Shown here piece by piece: positions 9,183 through 18,580 of a DNA stretch of 64,000 nt (position 1 is the first letter of the stretch; every line of letters starts with the position of its first letter). Both the position numbers and the translations under genes were made by a program. The stretch is from Rathayibacter tritici (GTDB lineage: Bacteria > Actinomycetota > Actinomycetes > Actinomycetales > Microbacteriaceae), in the NCBI RefSeq assembly GCF_002932875.1, contig NZ_PSWS01000053.1, positions 62,001-126,000 on the forward strand. Direction: 5' to 3'. The notes beneath the pieces were generated by a model. The model was not told the origin of the DNA. It saw only the letters and a list, made by a program, of their open reading frames with translations, and did not search any database.

Positions 9183-11519
9183 GTGACAGACGTCAACACC
9201 CACGGCTCGACCGTGGATCTCACCGCCGACCTCTCGGCCCTGCGGGTCGCCGAGCTCCAGGCTCTTGCGACGCGCCTCGGCCTCGGCGGTGCCTCCAAGC
9301 TCCGCAAGGGCGAGCTCGTCCAGGCGATCTCGGACCTCCGCGCCGCCACCGCGGAGGACACGCCGGCCGCCGATGTGGTCGCTCCGGACGATGCCGCGCT
9401 CACCCTCGATGTCGCAGCGGTCGCGCTGGACGTCGAGGCAACCGGCGTCGCTCCCGATGTCGACGCCACCGGCATCGAGGCGGAGCCGGCCGACGTGGCC
9501 GAGCAGTCCGCTCCCGAGCCCGAGGCGCCGGCGGAGCTGCCGACGGCCGTCGAGAGCACCGAGGCCGACACAGCCGATGTGCTCGAGCAGGTCGCGCCCA
9601 CTGTGGAGGAGCCGGCCGTGACCGTCGCCGAATCTGCCCCGCTCGAACTCCAGCTTCCCGCCGCCGCCGAGCAGGTCGCGGAGCCCGCCGAGCGCACCCC
9701 GCGCCGCCGCAGCTCGCGACGCGCCTCCAGCGGCACGGTCGCCGCCGGCGAGCACGTCAACATTCCCGGCGGGAGCGGCGTCGAGTCGCTGATCCCCGAT
9801 CTGCCCGTCATCGAGCAGGATCGCGACGCCGACCAGGCCGCGAAGTCCGTGATCGACATCGAGCTGCCCAACGGGCCGGAGCCGGAGGACTCCTCCCGAG
9901 AGGGCGGCCAGCGCGAGCGTCGTGGACGCCGTCGCAGCCGCGGCGGCAGCGCTGAGCAGAACGACCAGGCCGAGCAGGCGCCCGCCGAGAACGACGCCGA
10001 CTCCTCCGACTCCGGCGACCAGCAGGAGCAGCAGAACGGCGACCAGCAGCAGAACGGCGACCAGCAGGGCACGGGCCGCGGTCGCAATCGCCGTAACCGC
10101 AACCGCAACCGCGGGGAGGACCGTCAGAACGACGCTCAGCAGAGCCCCGCCGCGCAGTCCCAGCCGCAGAACGGCCAGGGCTCGCGCGCCGCACAGGCCG
10201 AGGGTCAGCAGGCTCCGCAGCAGCAGAACGGCTCCGGCCAGCAGCAGAACGGCCAGCAAGCCGAGGGCGAGGACGGGCGCCGAAGCCGCTACCGCGACCG
10301 CAAGCGCCGTGGCGGAGCGGTCGGCGACGACATCGAGCCCGAGATCGGTGAGGACGACGTCCTGATCCCGGTCGCCGGCATCCTGGACGTCCTCGACAAC
10401 TACGCCTTCGTGCGCACCACCGGCTACCTGCCCGGCGTCAGCGATGTCTACGTCTCGCTCGGCCAGGTCAAGAAGTACAACCTGCGCAAGGGCGACGCGG
10501 TCGTCGGCGCCATCCGCCAACCCCGCGAGGGCGAGGGCGGCGGACGCCAGAAGTACAACGCAATCGTCAAGGTCGATTCGATCAACGGCCAGAGCGTCGA
10601 GGAGGCCGCGGCGCGGGTGGAGTTCCAGAAGCTCACCCCGCTCTACCCGACCGAGCGCCTGCGCCTCGAGACGGAGCCGGGCAAGCTGACCCAGCGGATC
10701 ATCGACCTGGTCGCCCCGATCGGCAAGGGCCAGCGCGGCCTGATCGTCGCACCGCCCAAGGCCGGGAAGACCATCGTCCTGCAGCAGATCGCCAACGCGA
10801 TCGTGCAGAACAACCCCGAGGTCCACCTCATGGTCGTCCTGGTCGATGAGCGTCCGGAGGAGGTCACCGACATGCAGCGCACCGTCCGCGGCGAGGTGGT
10901 CGCCTCCACCTTCGACCGCCCGGCCGAGGACCACACGACCGTCGCCGAGCTCGCGATCGAGCGCGCCAAGCGCCTGGTCGAGCTGGGCCACGACGTCGTC
11001 GTGCTGCTCGACTCCATCACCCGCCTCGGCCGTGCCTACAACGTGACCGCGCCGGCCTCGGGTCGCGTGCTCTCGGGCGGCGTGGACGCCTCGGCGCTGT
11101 ACCCGCCGAAGAAGTTCTTCGGAGCGGCGCGCAACATCGAGAACGGCGGCTCGCTGACCATCCTCGCAACGGCGCTCATCGAGACCGGATCGAAGATGGA
11201 CGAGGTGATCTTCGAGGAGTTCAAGGGCACGGGCAATATGGAGCTGCGGCTCTCGCGCCACCTCGCCGACAAGCGGATCTTCCCCGCCGTCGACGTGAAC
11301 GCGTCCGGCACCCGCCGCGAGGAGATGCTGCTCAGCGCCGACGAGGTCAAGATCACCTGGAAGCTGCGCCGCGCCCTCGCCGGGCTCGACCAGCAGCAGG
11401 CGCTGGAGATCATCCTGTCGCGCTTGAAGGAGACGACGTCGAACGTCGAGTTCCTGATGCAGGTCTCGAAGTCGGCGGTCGGCCCGGCCACCGCCGGCCA
11501 CGGCAACGGCCACCACTAG
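9183..11519 (+). CDS. rho: Transcription termination factor Rho
   Basis: 778 residues, much longer than the 419 of E. coli Rho. Hexameric RNA-dependent ATPase that ends transcription. A Rho_N helical domain (about 12-55) is followed by a long acidic Ala/Glu-rich stretch and then, near 236-377, a Gln/Asn/Gly/Arg-rich low-complexity segment with repeated QQNGD and RNRN runs. The cold-shock-like RNA-binding domain starts near 385 (LDVLDNYAFVRTTGYLPG). The motor domain has Walker A APPKAGKT (Lys529), Walker B VVVLLDSITR and the Q/R-loop region. Large N-terminal insertions are known in actinobacterial Rho. GTG start, preceded by GGGGGAAGGAA at a slightly long spacing. Confidence 0.97.
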   Translation: MTDVNTHGSTVDLTADLSALRVAELQALATRLGLGGASKLRKGELVQAISDLRAATAEDTPAADVVAPDDAALTLDVAAVALDVEATGVAPDVDATGIEAEPADVAEQSAPEPEAPAELPTAVESTEADTADVLEQVAPTVEEPAVTVAESAPLELQLPAAAEQVAEPAERTPRRRSSRRASSGTVAAGEHVNIPGGSGVESLIPDLPVIEQDRDADQAAKSVIDIELPNGPEPEDSSREGGQRERRGRRRSRGGSAEQNDQAEQAPAENDADSSDSGDQQEQQNGDQQQNGDQQGTGRGRNRRNRNRNRGEDRQNDAQQSPAAQSQPQNGQGSRAAQAEGQQAPQQQNGSGQQQNGQQAEGEDGRRSRYRDRKRRGGAVGDDIEPEIGEDDVLIPVAGILDVLDNYAFVRTTGYLPGVSDVYVSLGQVKKYNLRKGDAVVGAIRQPREGEGGGRQKYNAIVKVDSINGQSVEEAAARVEFQKLTPLYPTERLRLETEPGKLTQRIIDLVAPIGKGQRGLIVAPPKAGKTIVLQQIANAIVQNNPEVHLMVVLVDERPEEVTDMQRTVRGEVVASTFDRPAEDHTTVAELAIERAKRLVELGHDVVVLLDSITRLGRAYNVTAPASGRVLSGGVDASALYPPKKFFGAARNIENGGSLTILATALIETGSKMDEVIFEEFKGTGNMELRLSRHLADKRIFPAVDVNASGTRREEMLLSADEVKITWKLRRALAGLDQQQALEIILSRLKETTSNVEFLMQVSKSAVGPATAGHGNGHH

Positions 11520-11526
11520 CGCCCCG

Positions 11527-11571
11527 ACGTCCGCGGTCGCCCCTGTCATCGGGGGCGGCCGCGGACGTTTT
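11527..11571 (+). terminator. Intrinsic terminator after rho
   Basis: A 17-bp GC-rich stem (left arm 11527-11543, right arm 11552-11568, one G-U pair) with an 8-nt loop is followed by TTTT. It begins 8 bases after the rho stop and separates rho from prfA. Confidence 0.85.
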
Positions 11572-11627
11572 CGCGTCCCCGGGGCGAGCAGCCCCACCCC
11601 CGAACCACACCCGGAAGCCAGGACCCC

Positions 11628-12710
11628 ATGTTCGAATCCGTCAGCGTCCTCCTCGCCGAGCACGAGGATCTCCAGACGCAGCTTTCCGATCCGGCTCTGC
11701 ACGCCGATGCCGCGCGCGCCAAGAAGGTCAACCGGCGTTACGCGGAGCTGAGTCGGATCGCGGCGGCGCACTCCGCGTGGATTCAGGCGGGCGAGGACCT
11801 GGAGGCGGCGCGCGAGCTCGCCCGCGAGGACGAGGCGTTCGCCGAGGAGATCCCCGAGCTCGAGGAGTCGCTGCGAGTGGCCCAGGAGAAGCTGCGGCGC
11901 CTCCTCATCCCGCGCGATCCGGACGACGGCCGCGACGTGATCATGGAGATCAAGGGCGGCGAGGGTGGGGCCGAGAGCGCGCTGTTCGCGGCCGACCTGC
12001 TCCGGATGTACCTGCACTACGCCGAGGCGAAGGGCTGGAAGACCGAGATGCTCGACCGCGACGAGTCCGACCTCGGCGGCTACAAGAACGTGCAGGTCGC
12101 GATCAAGAGCACCGCCACCGACCCCTCGCAGGGCGTCTGGGCCCATCTGAAGTACGAGGGCGGCGTGCACCGCGTGCAGCGCGTCCCCGTGACGGAGTCG
12201 CAGGGCCGCATCCACACCTCGACCACCGGCGTGCTGGTGTTTCCCGAGGTGGACGCGCCCGAGGAGGTCGCGATCAACCAGAACGATCTGAAAATCGATG
12301 TGTATCGCTCGTCCGGCCCCGGCGGGCAGTCGGTCAACACCACCGACTCCGCGGTGCGGATCACCCACCTTCCGACCGGCATCGTGGTTTCGATGCAGAA
12401 CGAGAAGAGCCAACTGCAGAACCGGGAGGCCGGTATGCGCGTGCTGCGGGCCCGCATCCTGGCGCGCCAGCAGGAGGAGATCGCCGCGGCCGCCTCCGAC
12501 GCGCGCAAGACGCAGATCCGCACGATGGACCGCTCCGAGCGGATTCGCACCTACAACTTCCCCGAGAATCGCATCGCCGATCACCGCACCGGCTACAAGG
12601 CCTACAACCTCGACGGCGTGATGAACGGGGCGCTCGACCCGGTGGTCGAGAGCGCCATTCAGGCCGACGAGGAGGCCCGCCTGGCCGACATCGGCTCCGA
12701 GGAGGCATGA
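11628..12710 (+). CDS. prfA: Peptide chain release factor 1
   Basis: 360 residues. Recognises UAA and UAG stop codons and triggers peptide release. The coiled-coil domain 1 occupies about 1-100. The stop-codon recognition region contains [14 protein letters not shown]. The universally conserved GGQ motif (232-234, in [16 protein letters not shown]) lies in the peptidyl-transferase domain, and its glutamine is the usual target of the methyltransferase PrmC. The C-terminal signature [16 protein letters not shown] is intact. The ATG overlaps nothing upstream; the stop overlaps the prmC start by 4 bp, the usual coupling. Confidence 0.98.
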   Translation: MFESVSVLLAEHEDLQTQLSDPALHADAARAKKVNRRYAELSRIAAAHSAWIQAGEDLEAARELAREDEAFAEEIPELEESLRVAQEKLRRLLIPRDPDDGRDVIMEIKGGEGGAESALFAADLLRMYLHYAEAKGWKTEMLDRDESDLGGYKNVQVAIKSTATDPSQGVWAHLKYEGGVHRVQRVPVTESQGRIHTSTTGVLVFPEVDAPEEVAINQNDLKIDVYRSSGPGGQSVNTTDSAVRITHLPTGIVVSMQNEKSQLQNREAGMRVLRARILARQQEEIAAAASDARKTQIRTMDRSERIRTYNFPENRIADHRTGYKAYNLDGVMNGALDPVVESAIQADEEARLADIGSEEA

Positions 12711-13582
12711 GCCTCGAGACCGCCGGCGTCGATGCGCGCGCCCTGCTCGCGGACGCGGTCGGCCGCCTCACCGCCGCGCGCGTCCCCACTCCGGACGTCG
12801 ATGCCGAACTGCTCCTCGGGCACCTGCTCGGGCTCGGCCGCGGCCAGCTGCAGGCGCGCCTCATCACGGGGCTGACCGTCGACGAGGAGCACGGCCGGGC
12901 CTTCTCGAGCGCGATCGAGCGCCGAGCGGCACGCGAGCCGCTCCAGCACATCACCGGAGTCGCGCCGTTCCGATCGCTCGAGCTAGCGGTGGGTCCCGGA
13001 GTGTTCGTTCCGCGCCCCGAGACCGAGGGCGTCGCGCAGATCGCGATCGATGCCCTGCGCGCCGTCGTGGATCCGGAGCCGGTCGCCGTCGACCTCGGCA
13101 CGGGCAGCGGAGCGCTGGCGCTCGCGCTCGCGCATGAGGTGCCGCACGCCCGCGTGATCGGCGTGGAGAACGCCCCCGAGGCGTTCATCTGGGCCCGGGG
13201 CAACCGCGAGCGGCTCGGGCTCGAGAACGCCCGGATCGTCTTCGACGACCTCGCCCGGGCCCTGCCCGAGCTCGACGGCACCGTCTCGGTGGTCGTCTCG
13301 AACCCGCCCTACATCCCGGCCGCCGCACTCCCGCGCGACCCGGAGGTGCGTGTGTACGATCCGCCCGCGGCCCTCTACGGCGGTGAGGACGGGCTCGACG
13401 TGATCCGCTCGCTCTCGCGGACCGCGCTGCGCCTGCTTCGTCCCGGGGGAGTGCTCGTGATCGAGCACGGCGAGCTGCAGGGCGCCGAGATCCGGGCGCT
13501 TCTCACCGCCGACGGCTGGCGCGGGGCAACGACGCAGCGTGATCTGACGGGACGCGACCGCGCGACGCTGGCGGTGCGCTGA
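12707..13582 (+). CDS. prmC: Release-factor glutamine N5-methyltransferase
   Basis: 291 residues. S-adenosylmethionine-dependent enzyme that methylates the GGQ glutamine of release factors. A helical N-terminal domain holds the motif LLLGHLLGL. The SAM-binding motif I is [14 protein letters not shown], and the catalytic NPPY is at 199-202 ([10 protein letters not shown]). ATG overlaps the prfA stop. In most actinobacteria the next gene is sua5; here it is 27.9 kb away, with the polysaccharide region in between. Confidence 0.96.
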   Translation: MSLETAGVDARALLADAVGRLTAARVPTPDVDAELLLGHLLGLGRGQLQARLITGLTVDEEHGRAFSSAIERRAAREPLQHITGVAPFRSLELAVGPGVFVPRPETEGVAQIAIDALRAVVDPEPVAVDLGTGSGALALALAHEVPHARVIGVENAPEAFIWARGNRERLGLENARIVFDDLARALPELDGTVSVVVSNPPYIPAAALPRDPEVRVYDPPAALYGGEDGLDVIRSLSRTALRLLRPGGVLVIEHGELQGAEIRALLTADGWRGATTQRDLTGRDRATLAVR

Positions 13583-13644
13583 AGCATCGTCAGGCTCTGC
13601 TAATGTCATCGGCGGTCCGGCGGCAGTGCCGGGTTGACACGCTC

Positions 13645-13650
13645 AGGAGG
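13645..13650 (+). promoter_or_regulatory. Perfect ribosome-binding site facing an ATC codon
   Basis: AGGAGG followed by five bases and then ATC at 13656, which is in frame with the downstream hydrolase. The in-frame TGA at 13635-13637 excludes any start further upstream, and no ATG, GTG or TTG occurs in frame until GTG 13722. This raises the possibility of a non-canonical ATC (or GTC) start, or of a point change from ATG. Confidence 0.5.
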
Positions 13651-13721
13651 CTCGCATCGTCGCTGCACGCGAACCGCGCGATCGTCCACGCCGTCGGCTG
13701 CGCTCGGCCCTGCTGATCGGC

Positions 13722-14903
13722 GTGGCCGTCCTGCTGGTGCCGGCGCTGGTGATCGTCGCCGGGCGGCTCCTCGAGCCCGGCACACGCAGTGCCCCCGTCG
13801 CCTGCGGGCCGTCGTCCGCGACGACCGTTGATTCGGAATCCGTCGTCGCCTCCCCTGTCGTCACTCCCTCCGGCGACGACTACCTGGGCAAGCACGCCTT
13901 CCTCCGCGGTGTGAACGTGTTCGACCTGCAGGCGCGCGTTGACGTCGGCGTCGACTGCACCGCCGCCAACCCGGTCGAGAGCTACGACTATCTCGCCGGC
14001 CGCGGGCTCTCACTGGTGCGGCTCGCGGTGCCGTGGTCGCTCCTCCAGCCGCAGGCCGACGGCGAGAGCACCGACGACGCGCTGGCGAAGGAACTCGATC
14101 CGGACGCCGTCGCCCTGCTCCGCTCCGAGATCGAGGCGATCGGCGCCGCCGGCATGCGGGTGGTGCTTGATCTGCACAACAACGGCACGTATCCGGCGAG
14201 CCAGGGCGAGCTGCCCGAGGGGACAGTCTGGTTCGGCTCGGGGATCTCGGTGGCGCAGGCGCAACGGGTCTGGACCCTGCTCGCGACGCAGTTCTTGGCC
14301 GACGGACGGATCGCCGCGTACGACCTCTTCAACGAGGTCAAGCGGGCGCTGGTCCCCGTCGCGACGTACAAGGCTTACATGCAGGCCGTGGTGACGGCGA
14401 TCCGTGACACCGGCGACCGGCACACGATCTGGGTCGAGGGGATGCGCGAGGGGGCGACCGGAACGCTCGCCGCGATCGCGCCCGACGGTCCGTGGATCCA
14501 GGATCCGCTGAAGAGGATCGTCTACTCGCAGCACTTCTACCCCGGCGGCACCGGCACGACGCTCCGCTCGGTCAAGCAGGGTGGGGTGGAGGAGGACCTG
14601 TTCGTCGGCTCGTTGACCATCTTCGGGCGGTGGTGTCAGCGGTACACAGTGCACTGCTCCGTCGGCGAGGTCGGCTGGCCGAGCGACGAGAGCCTCGTGC
14701 TCGCCACGGGCGGCGTCGGTTCCTGGACAGACCTCGGCGAAGCTTTCTACGCGGTCGCTGACGTCTACGGCCTCGACGTCACCTACTTCGGCTCCACTCG
14801 TAAGCCGGACTGCGGCTGGCTGATGGCGTACTGCGGGGACGACCATGAGATCAACGACGCACGCTCGCAGAGCGCGGTGATCGAAGAGCATCTCTCGCGC
14901 TGA
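13722..14903 (+). CDS. GH5-like cellulase-family glycosyl hydrolase
   Basis: 393 residues from GTG 13722; initiation at ATC 13656 would add 22 residues (a basic REPRDRPRRRLR stretch) in front of the hydrophobic segment and make a better signal anchor. The enzyme domain looks like a glycoside hydrolase clan A barrel: VRLAVPWSLLQP, VVLDLHNNGTYP, the acid/base Glu in DLFNEVK (Glu205), YSQHFYP, and the nucleophile Glu in GEVGWPSDES (Glu316). Probably membrane-anchored or secreted, cutting a beta-glucan-like polymer; the substrate is not readable. It opens the polysaccharide region and is followed by a secreted beta-helix protein, so it may trim or release the polymer made here. Confidence 0.8.
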   Translation: MAVLLVPALVIVAGRLLEPGTRSAPVACGPSSATTVDSESVVASPVVTPSGDDYLGKHAFLRGVNVFDLQARVDVGVDCTAANPVESYDYLAGRGLSLVRLAVPWSLLQPQADGESTDDALAKELDPDAVALLRSEIEAIGAAGMRVVLDLHNNGTYPASQGELPEGTVWFGSGISVAQAQRVWTLLATQFLADGRIAAYDLFNEVKRALVPVATYKAYMQAVVTAIRDTGDRHTIWVEGMREGATGTLAAIAPDGPWIQDPLKRIVYSQHFYPGGTGTTLRSVKQGGVEEDLFVGSLTIFGRWCQRYTVHCSVGEVGWPSDESLVLATGGVGSWTDLGEAFYAVADVYGLDVTYFGSTRKPDCGWLMAYCGDDHEINDARSQSAVIEEHLSR

Positions 14904-14913
14904 GCGCCCATGT

Positions 14914-14938
14914 CCCCCTCGCGGGAGGGGGTACCCCC
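14914..14938. promoter_or_regulatory. Overlapping inverted repeats (GGGGGTACCCCC)
   Basis: A 7-bp hairpin CCCCCTC/GAGGGGG (14914-14931) overlaps a perfect 12-bp palindrome GGGGGTACCCCC (14927-14938), about 95 bp before the beta-helix gene and followed by GAATAAGG. It has no T tail, so a regulator-binding site is more likely than a terminator. TACCCCC half-sites would suit a NarL/LuxR-type response regulator, but that is a guess. Confidence 0.4.
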
Positions 14939-15031
14939 GAATAAGGCTCAGTCGCGCGTCCCGCCCGCGGGCCTTCCTGAGAATGGGGAGGCGTGGGGCT
15001 CTCCCACGACCCACGTCCGGGAGGCGCACCG

Positions 15032-17209
15032 ATGATCGGCGACCCATATACACGCGAGACCGCGGGACACCCCGCTTCAGCGCTGCGACGCGGGATACTC
15101 GCCGCCGGGGCGATCGGAGCAGTCGGCGCCTGGAGTGCGGCCGCCGCACCGGCGGCCGAAGCGGCCGTCACCATCTCTCAGGGCGAGCTCGACCGAATCG
15201 CGGTTGTCGCCTCCGTCACCCGCTTCACGGGCATCGACGCGACCGGCGCGGCGGACTCGAGCGCCGGGCTGCAGAAGGCGATCAACGCCGTCCCCGAGGG
15301 GGGCCTGCTGGTGATCCCGGCCGGTACCTACCTCGTCGGCACCTCGCTCTACCCGCGGCTGGCCAAATCGATACGCGTCAGCGCGCACGGGGCGACGCTG
15401 GTCGCAACCTCATCGAAGCCGATCTTCTCGGTGTCCGGGGCGTACGGCACTGTCCTCGCGGTCTCCGCTCTCGTCGTCGCCGCGCCCGCTGGGGCGACGG
15501 CCGTCTCGCAGCTGAGCGTCGCGGGCACTCCGGACTGGGCGCCGGGCACGATCGTCAAGATCGTTTCGGACGACCCGATCCCGGAGCGCCGCCCGGGCGA
15601 CGGGGTTATGGAGTCCCGGCTGGGCGAGTTCGCGGTGGTGCGCTCCTCATCAGGATCGACGGTGGTGCTCGGCGGCGTGCTGCGCGAGACCTACAGCACG
15701 AACATCCGCGTCGCGCCAATCTCGAACCAGACGTTCTCGATCGAGGGCGGCACGCTGATGGTGGCGGCCGCGCGGGCGAGCGCCTCGAATGAGCCGCTGG
15801 TGTACTTCTCGCGCCTGCGCTACCCGCAGCTTCGCTCGGTGACGGTGACTCGCGCCTCGGGGCCGGTGTTCCGCTTCACCTCCTGCTACGGCTATCTGGT
15901 CGAGGACGCGATCGTGGGCTTCGCGACTGACGACGCCGGCTCGTCGATCCTCGGCTACGGCGTCTCGGACGTCAGCAGCAGCTTCGGGCAGGTCGACCGC
16001 GGTGTGTACTCGCACGTGCGGCACTCCTACTCCGACGACACCAATCGCGTCGCGGAGAACAGCGACCTCTCCGGCTACGGCCGCACCTACGGCACAGTCG
16101 TCTCGGGCGTGAATGCGCTGATGACCACCTCCAGTGCCTTCGACACGCACCACTGCTCGGAGGGAGTGACCTTCATCGGCTGCACGGCGACCTCCGGCAT
16201 CGGTCAGGGCAGCCAGGGGCAGTCCGGCTACCAGCTGCGCGGGATCGGGCACCGGGTGGTGGACTGCTCGGCCCGCTTCGTCGAGAACGGGGTGATCGTG
16301 CAGGACGAGGCCAAAGGTGGCGACTCGCGCTCGCATCAGATCAACGGCTTCCGGGTCTTCGACGCCCGCGGAGCAGCGGTGCGGGTGGTCCGCAGACCCA
16401 GCGGGCACCCGAGGGCCGGTGTCTTCGACTCCTCGCCCACCGTGACCGCCTCCGACGTCTACGCGGAGCGCGCCGGCGCGCTCGTGGTCAGCTACAACGC
16501 CTCGGTCGTGCTCGTCGGCGGCGTGTTCCGGGCCGGTGCGAGCAACCCCGGCACCGGGGATTACCACGGCATCTACTCCGAGAACAGCCTGCTGCGGATC
16601 CGGGACACGATTCTGGACTTCGAGGCCAACACGTCCGGCATTCCCCGGCCCGTCGGCTCCGGCAGTACCGCCGGCGCCGTACCGGGGCAGCAGCGGACCG
16701 AGATCGACGGGCTGGAGGTGCGCAGCACGCCCGACGTGGTCGCGCGCACCTGGGGCGTCTTCAGCGGCACCGACCACCTGGTGCGCGCCCGCAACGTGCG
16801 CTTCAGCTACCCATTCCGCTACATGCCCGGCGAGAACCTGTCACCGCAGTCGTCGATCGAGTGGCGCTGCGACGTGCCCATCGACGGAGCGACCGAGGTC
16901 GCCACGTCTAGTGCCTTCGTCTGGGGCAACAACGAGGTCACCGCGGTGCAGAAGCGACTGCCGCTCTCGCCGGATCCGGTGATCATGGTCCGGATCGTGT
17001 CGACGAACACGCTGACGATGGCCGCTCTGCCGGCGAGCAGCGTCTTCGGTCAGCGGCTGCACCTTCTGCACGCGGGGGCGCGACCGGTCACCGTGCGGCA
17101 CGGAGCCGCGGGGGGCACCGCGCTCACCGGGGGCCAGGACGTCGCGATCGACCCGGGTGGGCAGCTGATGCTGTTCTGGGACGGCGGGGTCTGGCGCCAG
17201 TCGGTGTAG
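15032..17209 (+). CDS. Tat-exported right-handed beta-helix (pectate-lyase-like) protein
   Basis: 725 residues from ATG 15032, which has GGGAGG upstream. The N-terminus has Arg19-Arg20 followed by a hydrophobic alanine/glycine stretch and an AEA-type cleavage site near 44, consistent with a Tat signal. From about residue 65 the protein shows the opening typical of the pectate-lyase superfamily (TGIDATGAADSSAGLQKAIN, then LLVIPAGTYLV), followed by beta-helix rungs up to about 600. A small C-terminal beta domain ends in LMLFWDGGVWRQSV, as in phage tail-spike and polysaccharide-degrading proteins. It probably binds or cleaves a surface or plant polysaccharide; catalytic residues are not assignable. 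It lies just after the GH5-like gene. Confidence 0.8.
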   Translation: MIGDPYTRETAGHPASALRRGILAAGAIGAVGAWSAAAAPAAEAAVTISQGELDRIAVVASVTRFTGIDATGAADSSAGLQKAINAVPEGGLLVIPAGTYLVGTSLYPRLAKSIRVSAHGATLVATSSKPIFSVSGAYGTVLAVSALVVAAPAGATAVSQLSVAGTPDWAPGTIVKIVSDDPIPERRPGDGVMESRLGEFAVVRSSSGSTVVLGGVLRETYSTNIRVAPISNQTFSIEGGTLMVAAARASASNEPLVYFSRLRYPQLRSVTVTRASGPVFRFTSCYGYLVEDAIVGFATDDAGSSILGYGVSDVSSSFGQVDRGVYSHVRHSYSDDTNRVAENSDLSGYGRTYGTVVSGVNALMTTSSAFDTHHCSEGVTFIGCTATSGIGQGSQGQSGYQLRGIGHRVVDCSARFVENGVIVQDEAKGGDSRSHQINGFRVFDARGAAVRVVRRPSGHPRAGVFDSSPTVTASDVYAERAGALVVSYNASVVLVGGVFRAGASNPGTGDYHGIYSENSLLRIRDTILDFEANTSGIPRPVGSGSTAGAVPGQQRTEIDGLEVRSTPDVVARTWGVFSGTDHLVRARNVRFSYPFRYMPGENLSPQSSIEWRCDVPIDGATEVATSSAFVWGNNEVTAVQKRLPLSPDPVIMVRIVSTNTLTMAALPASSVFGQRLHLLHAGARPVTVRHGAAGGTALTGGQDVAIDPGGQLMLFWDGGVWRQSV

Positions 17210-17236
17210 CGGGCCGACCAGCGGTGCTCCGGCCGC

Positions 17237-18580
17237 TCAGGGGTGGACACAGTGCCGCCCCCGCGTCGGATCCTCGGCCGGCGGCTGCGTCTTCATCCGC
17301 TGGGCGGCGACGGCGACGGCGAACACCAGCGGCCAGAGCGCGAGCGGGACGCCGGGGTTGGAGAAGTGGCTGTGGATGGTGGAGATCACCACGAGCACCA
17401 CCAGCAGAATGCTCACCGGGAAGACGACCGCTGCTCCGAGCGCTCGGCGAGAGCGCAGCACGACGGCGAACGCGACCAGCAGCAGCAGGATCTCGGCGAG
17501 GAGGCCGACCACTCCGCCCGCGATCACCGTGCGTAGCCACTCCGACTCGGGCGAGCCCCACACCAGCGACAGCGGTCGCACCGGCCAGTCCTTCTCGGCG
17601 GCCGCATAGACCTGCGCTCCCCAGCCGGTGAAGGGACGCTCGGCGATGGCGGGGAGCGTCTCGGTGACCCAGATATTGACGCGGTAGCCGATCGTCTGCG
17701 GCAGCCAGGAGTACTGGGCGATCACGTACTGCGACTGCCCGGACTGCTGCTCCAGCCGCGCGGCGATGCTCTGCCCGAACGCGAGCCAGCCGCCCACCAG
17801 CACGGCGACCCCCGAGAGCACGAGCACAGGCCGGGCCTTCAGCCGTAGTGCCGTCAGCGCGAGGATGACCGCCGCAGCGCCGATGGTCGCGAAGGTCAGC
17901 GTCGTGACGGCTCCCGCGAAGAGCACGGTGAGGGTGATGATCGGCCAGGCGGCGAGCTTCGTGCCGGCCGAGCTGACGACCAGGTCGACGCAGGACGCGG
18001 CGATGATGCAGGCGAAGTAGCCGCCGAGCGCGGTCCAGTGGCCGATGGTCGAGGTTCCGCGGATGTCCCAGCCGCTCGAGAGCCGCTCGGTGAGTCCGTC
18101 GGAGCTCGTGACCTGCACCAGGACCTCGTTGACGCCCGGCACGCGGAGCAGCTGGGCGATCGCGATCCCCGCGACGAGGACACCCGGGGCACTGAAGCCG
18201 CGGAGGAATGGAGCGAGATCCGAGGGTGCGCGCACGACCATGCGGACAGGGAAGGTGGCCGCATAAGCAACACCGACAGTGAGCAGGACGCCGATGAAAG
18301 GAGAGTGTCGCATCTCGTTCGCATTCAGCAGCTCGATCAGTCCCCAGGCGAGGAGGAGAAGGAGGAAGGAATAGTCGAGAGGAGTCAGTCTGACTCGGGC
18401 GAGAGGAGCCTTGTCCTTCCAGAGGAGTGCGAGCAGGAAAGAGAGTACGACGAGCAGGATGGTGACTCCCTGGAAAGGACCGAGAGCGTTGATCTGCACT
18501 CCCACGAGTCCCGCGGCAGAACCCAGAAAGAGGCCGACCGCGAGGGGTCTTCTCGCCCGACGAGGATCGCTCGGAGGCAT
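17237..18580 (-). CDS. O-antigen polymerase/ligase-like membrane protein (Wzy-like)
   Basis: 447 residues from ATG 18580; an upstream in-frame GTG at 18625 would add 15 residues without a better ribosome-binding site. About ten to twelve hydrophobic segments are visible, with a large central extracytoplasmic loop (about 165-205) and a second one containing PFTGWGAQVY and SPESEWLRTVIAGG, the pattern of the O-antigen ligase/Wzy superfamily. Such proteins join lipid-linked repeat units or transfer them to an acceptor outside the membrane. It is transcribed leftward, opposite the pyruvyl transferase at 18,781, from a shared intergenic region, and convergent with the beta-helix gene. The C-terminus is cytoplasmic and short. 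Confidence 0.8.
   Translation of the reverse strand: MPPSDPRRARRPLAVGLFLGSAAGLVGVQINALGPFQGVTILLVVLSFLLALLWKDKAPLARVRLTPLDYSFLLLLLAWGLIELLNANEMRHSPFIGVLLTVGVAYAATFPVRMVVRAPSDLAPFLRGFSAPGVLVAGIAIAQLLRVPGVNEVLVQVTSSDGLTERLSSGWDIRGTSTIGHWTALGGYFACIIAASCVDLVVSSAGTKLAAWPIITLTVLFAGAVTTLTFATIGAAAVILALTALRLKARPVLVLSGVAVLVGGWLAFGQSIAARLEQQSGQSQYVIAQYSWLPQTIGYRVNIWVTETLPAIAERPFTGWGAQVYAAAEKDWPVRPLSLVWGSPESEWLRTVIAGGVVGLLAEILLLLVAFAVVLRSRRALGAAVVFPVSILLVVLVVISTIHSHFSNPGVPLALWPLVFAVAVAAQRMKTQPPAEDPTRGRHCVHP

Noticed and set aside
7863-12584. A very long open frame on the minus strand opposite thrB, rho and prfA
   Set aside because: It mirrors the codon bias of GC-rich genes on the other strand, has low-complexity Leu/Val/Arg-rich translation and no recognisable domain. 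The plus-strand genes are certain.
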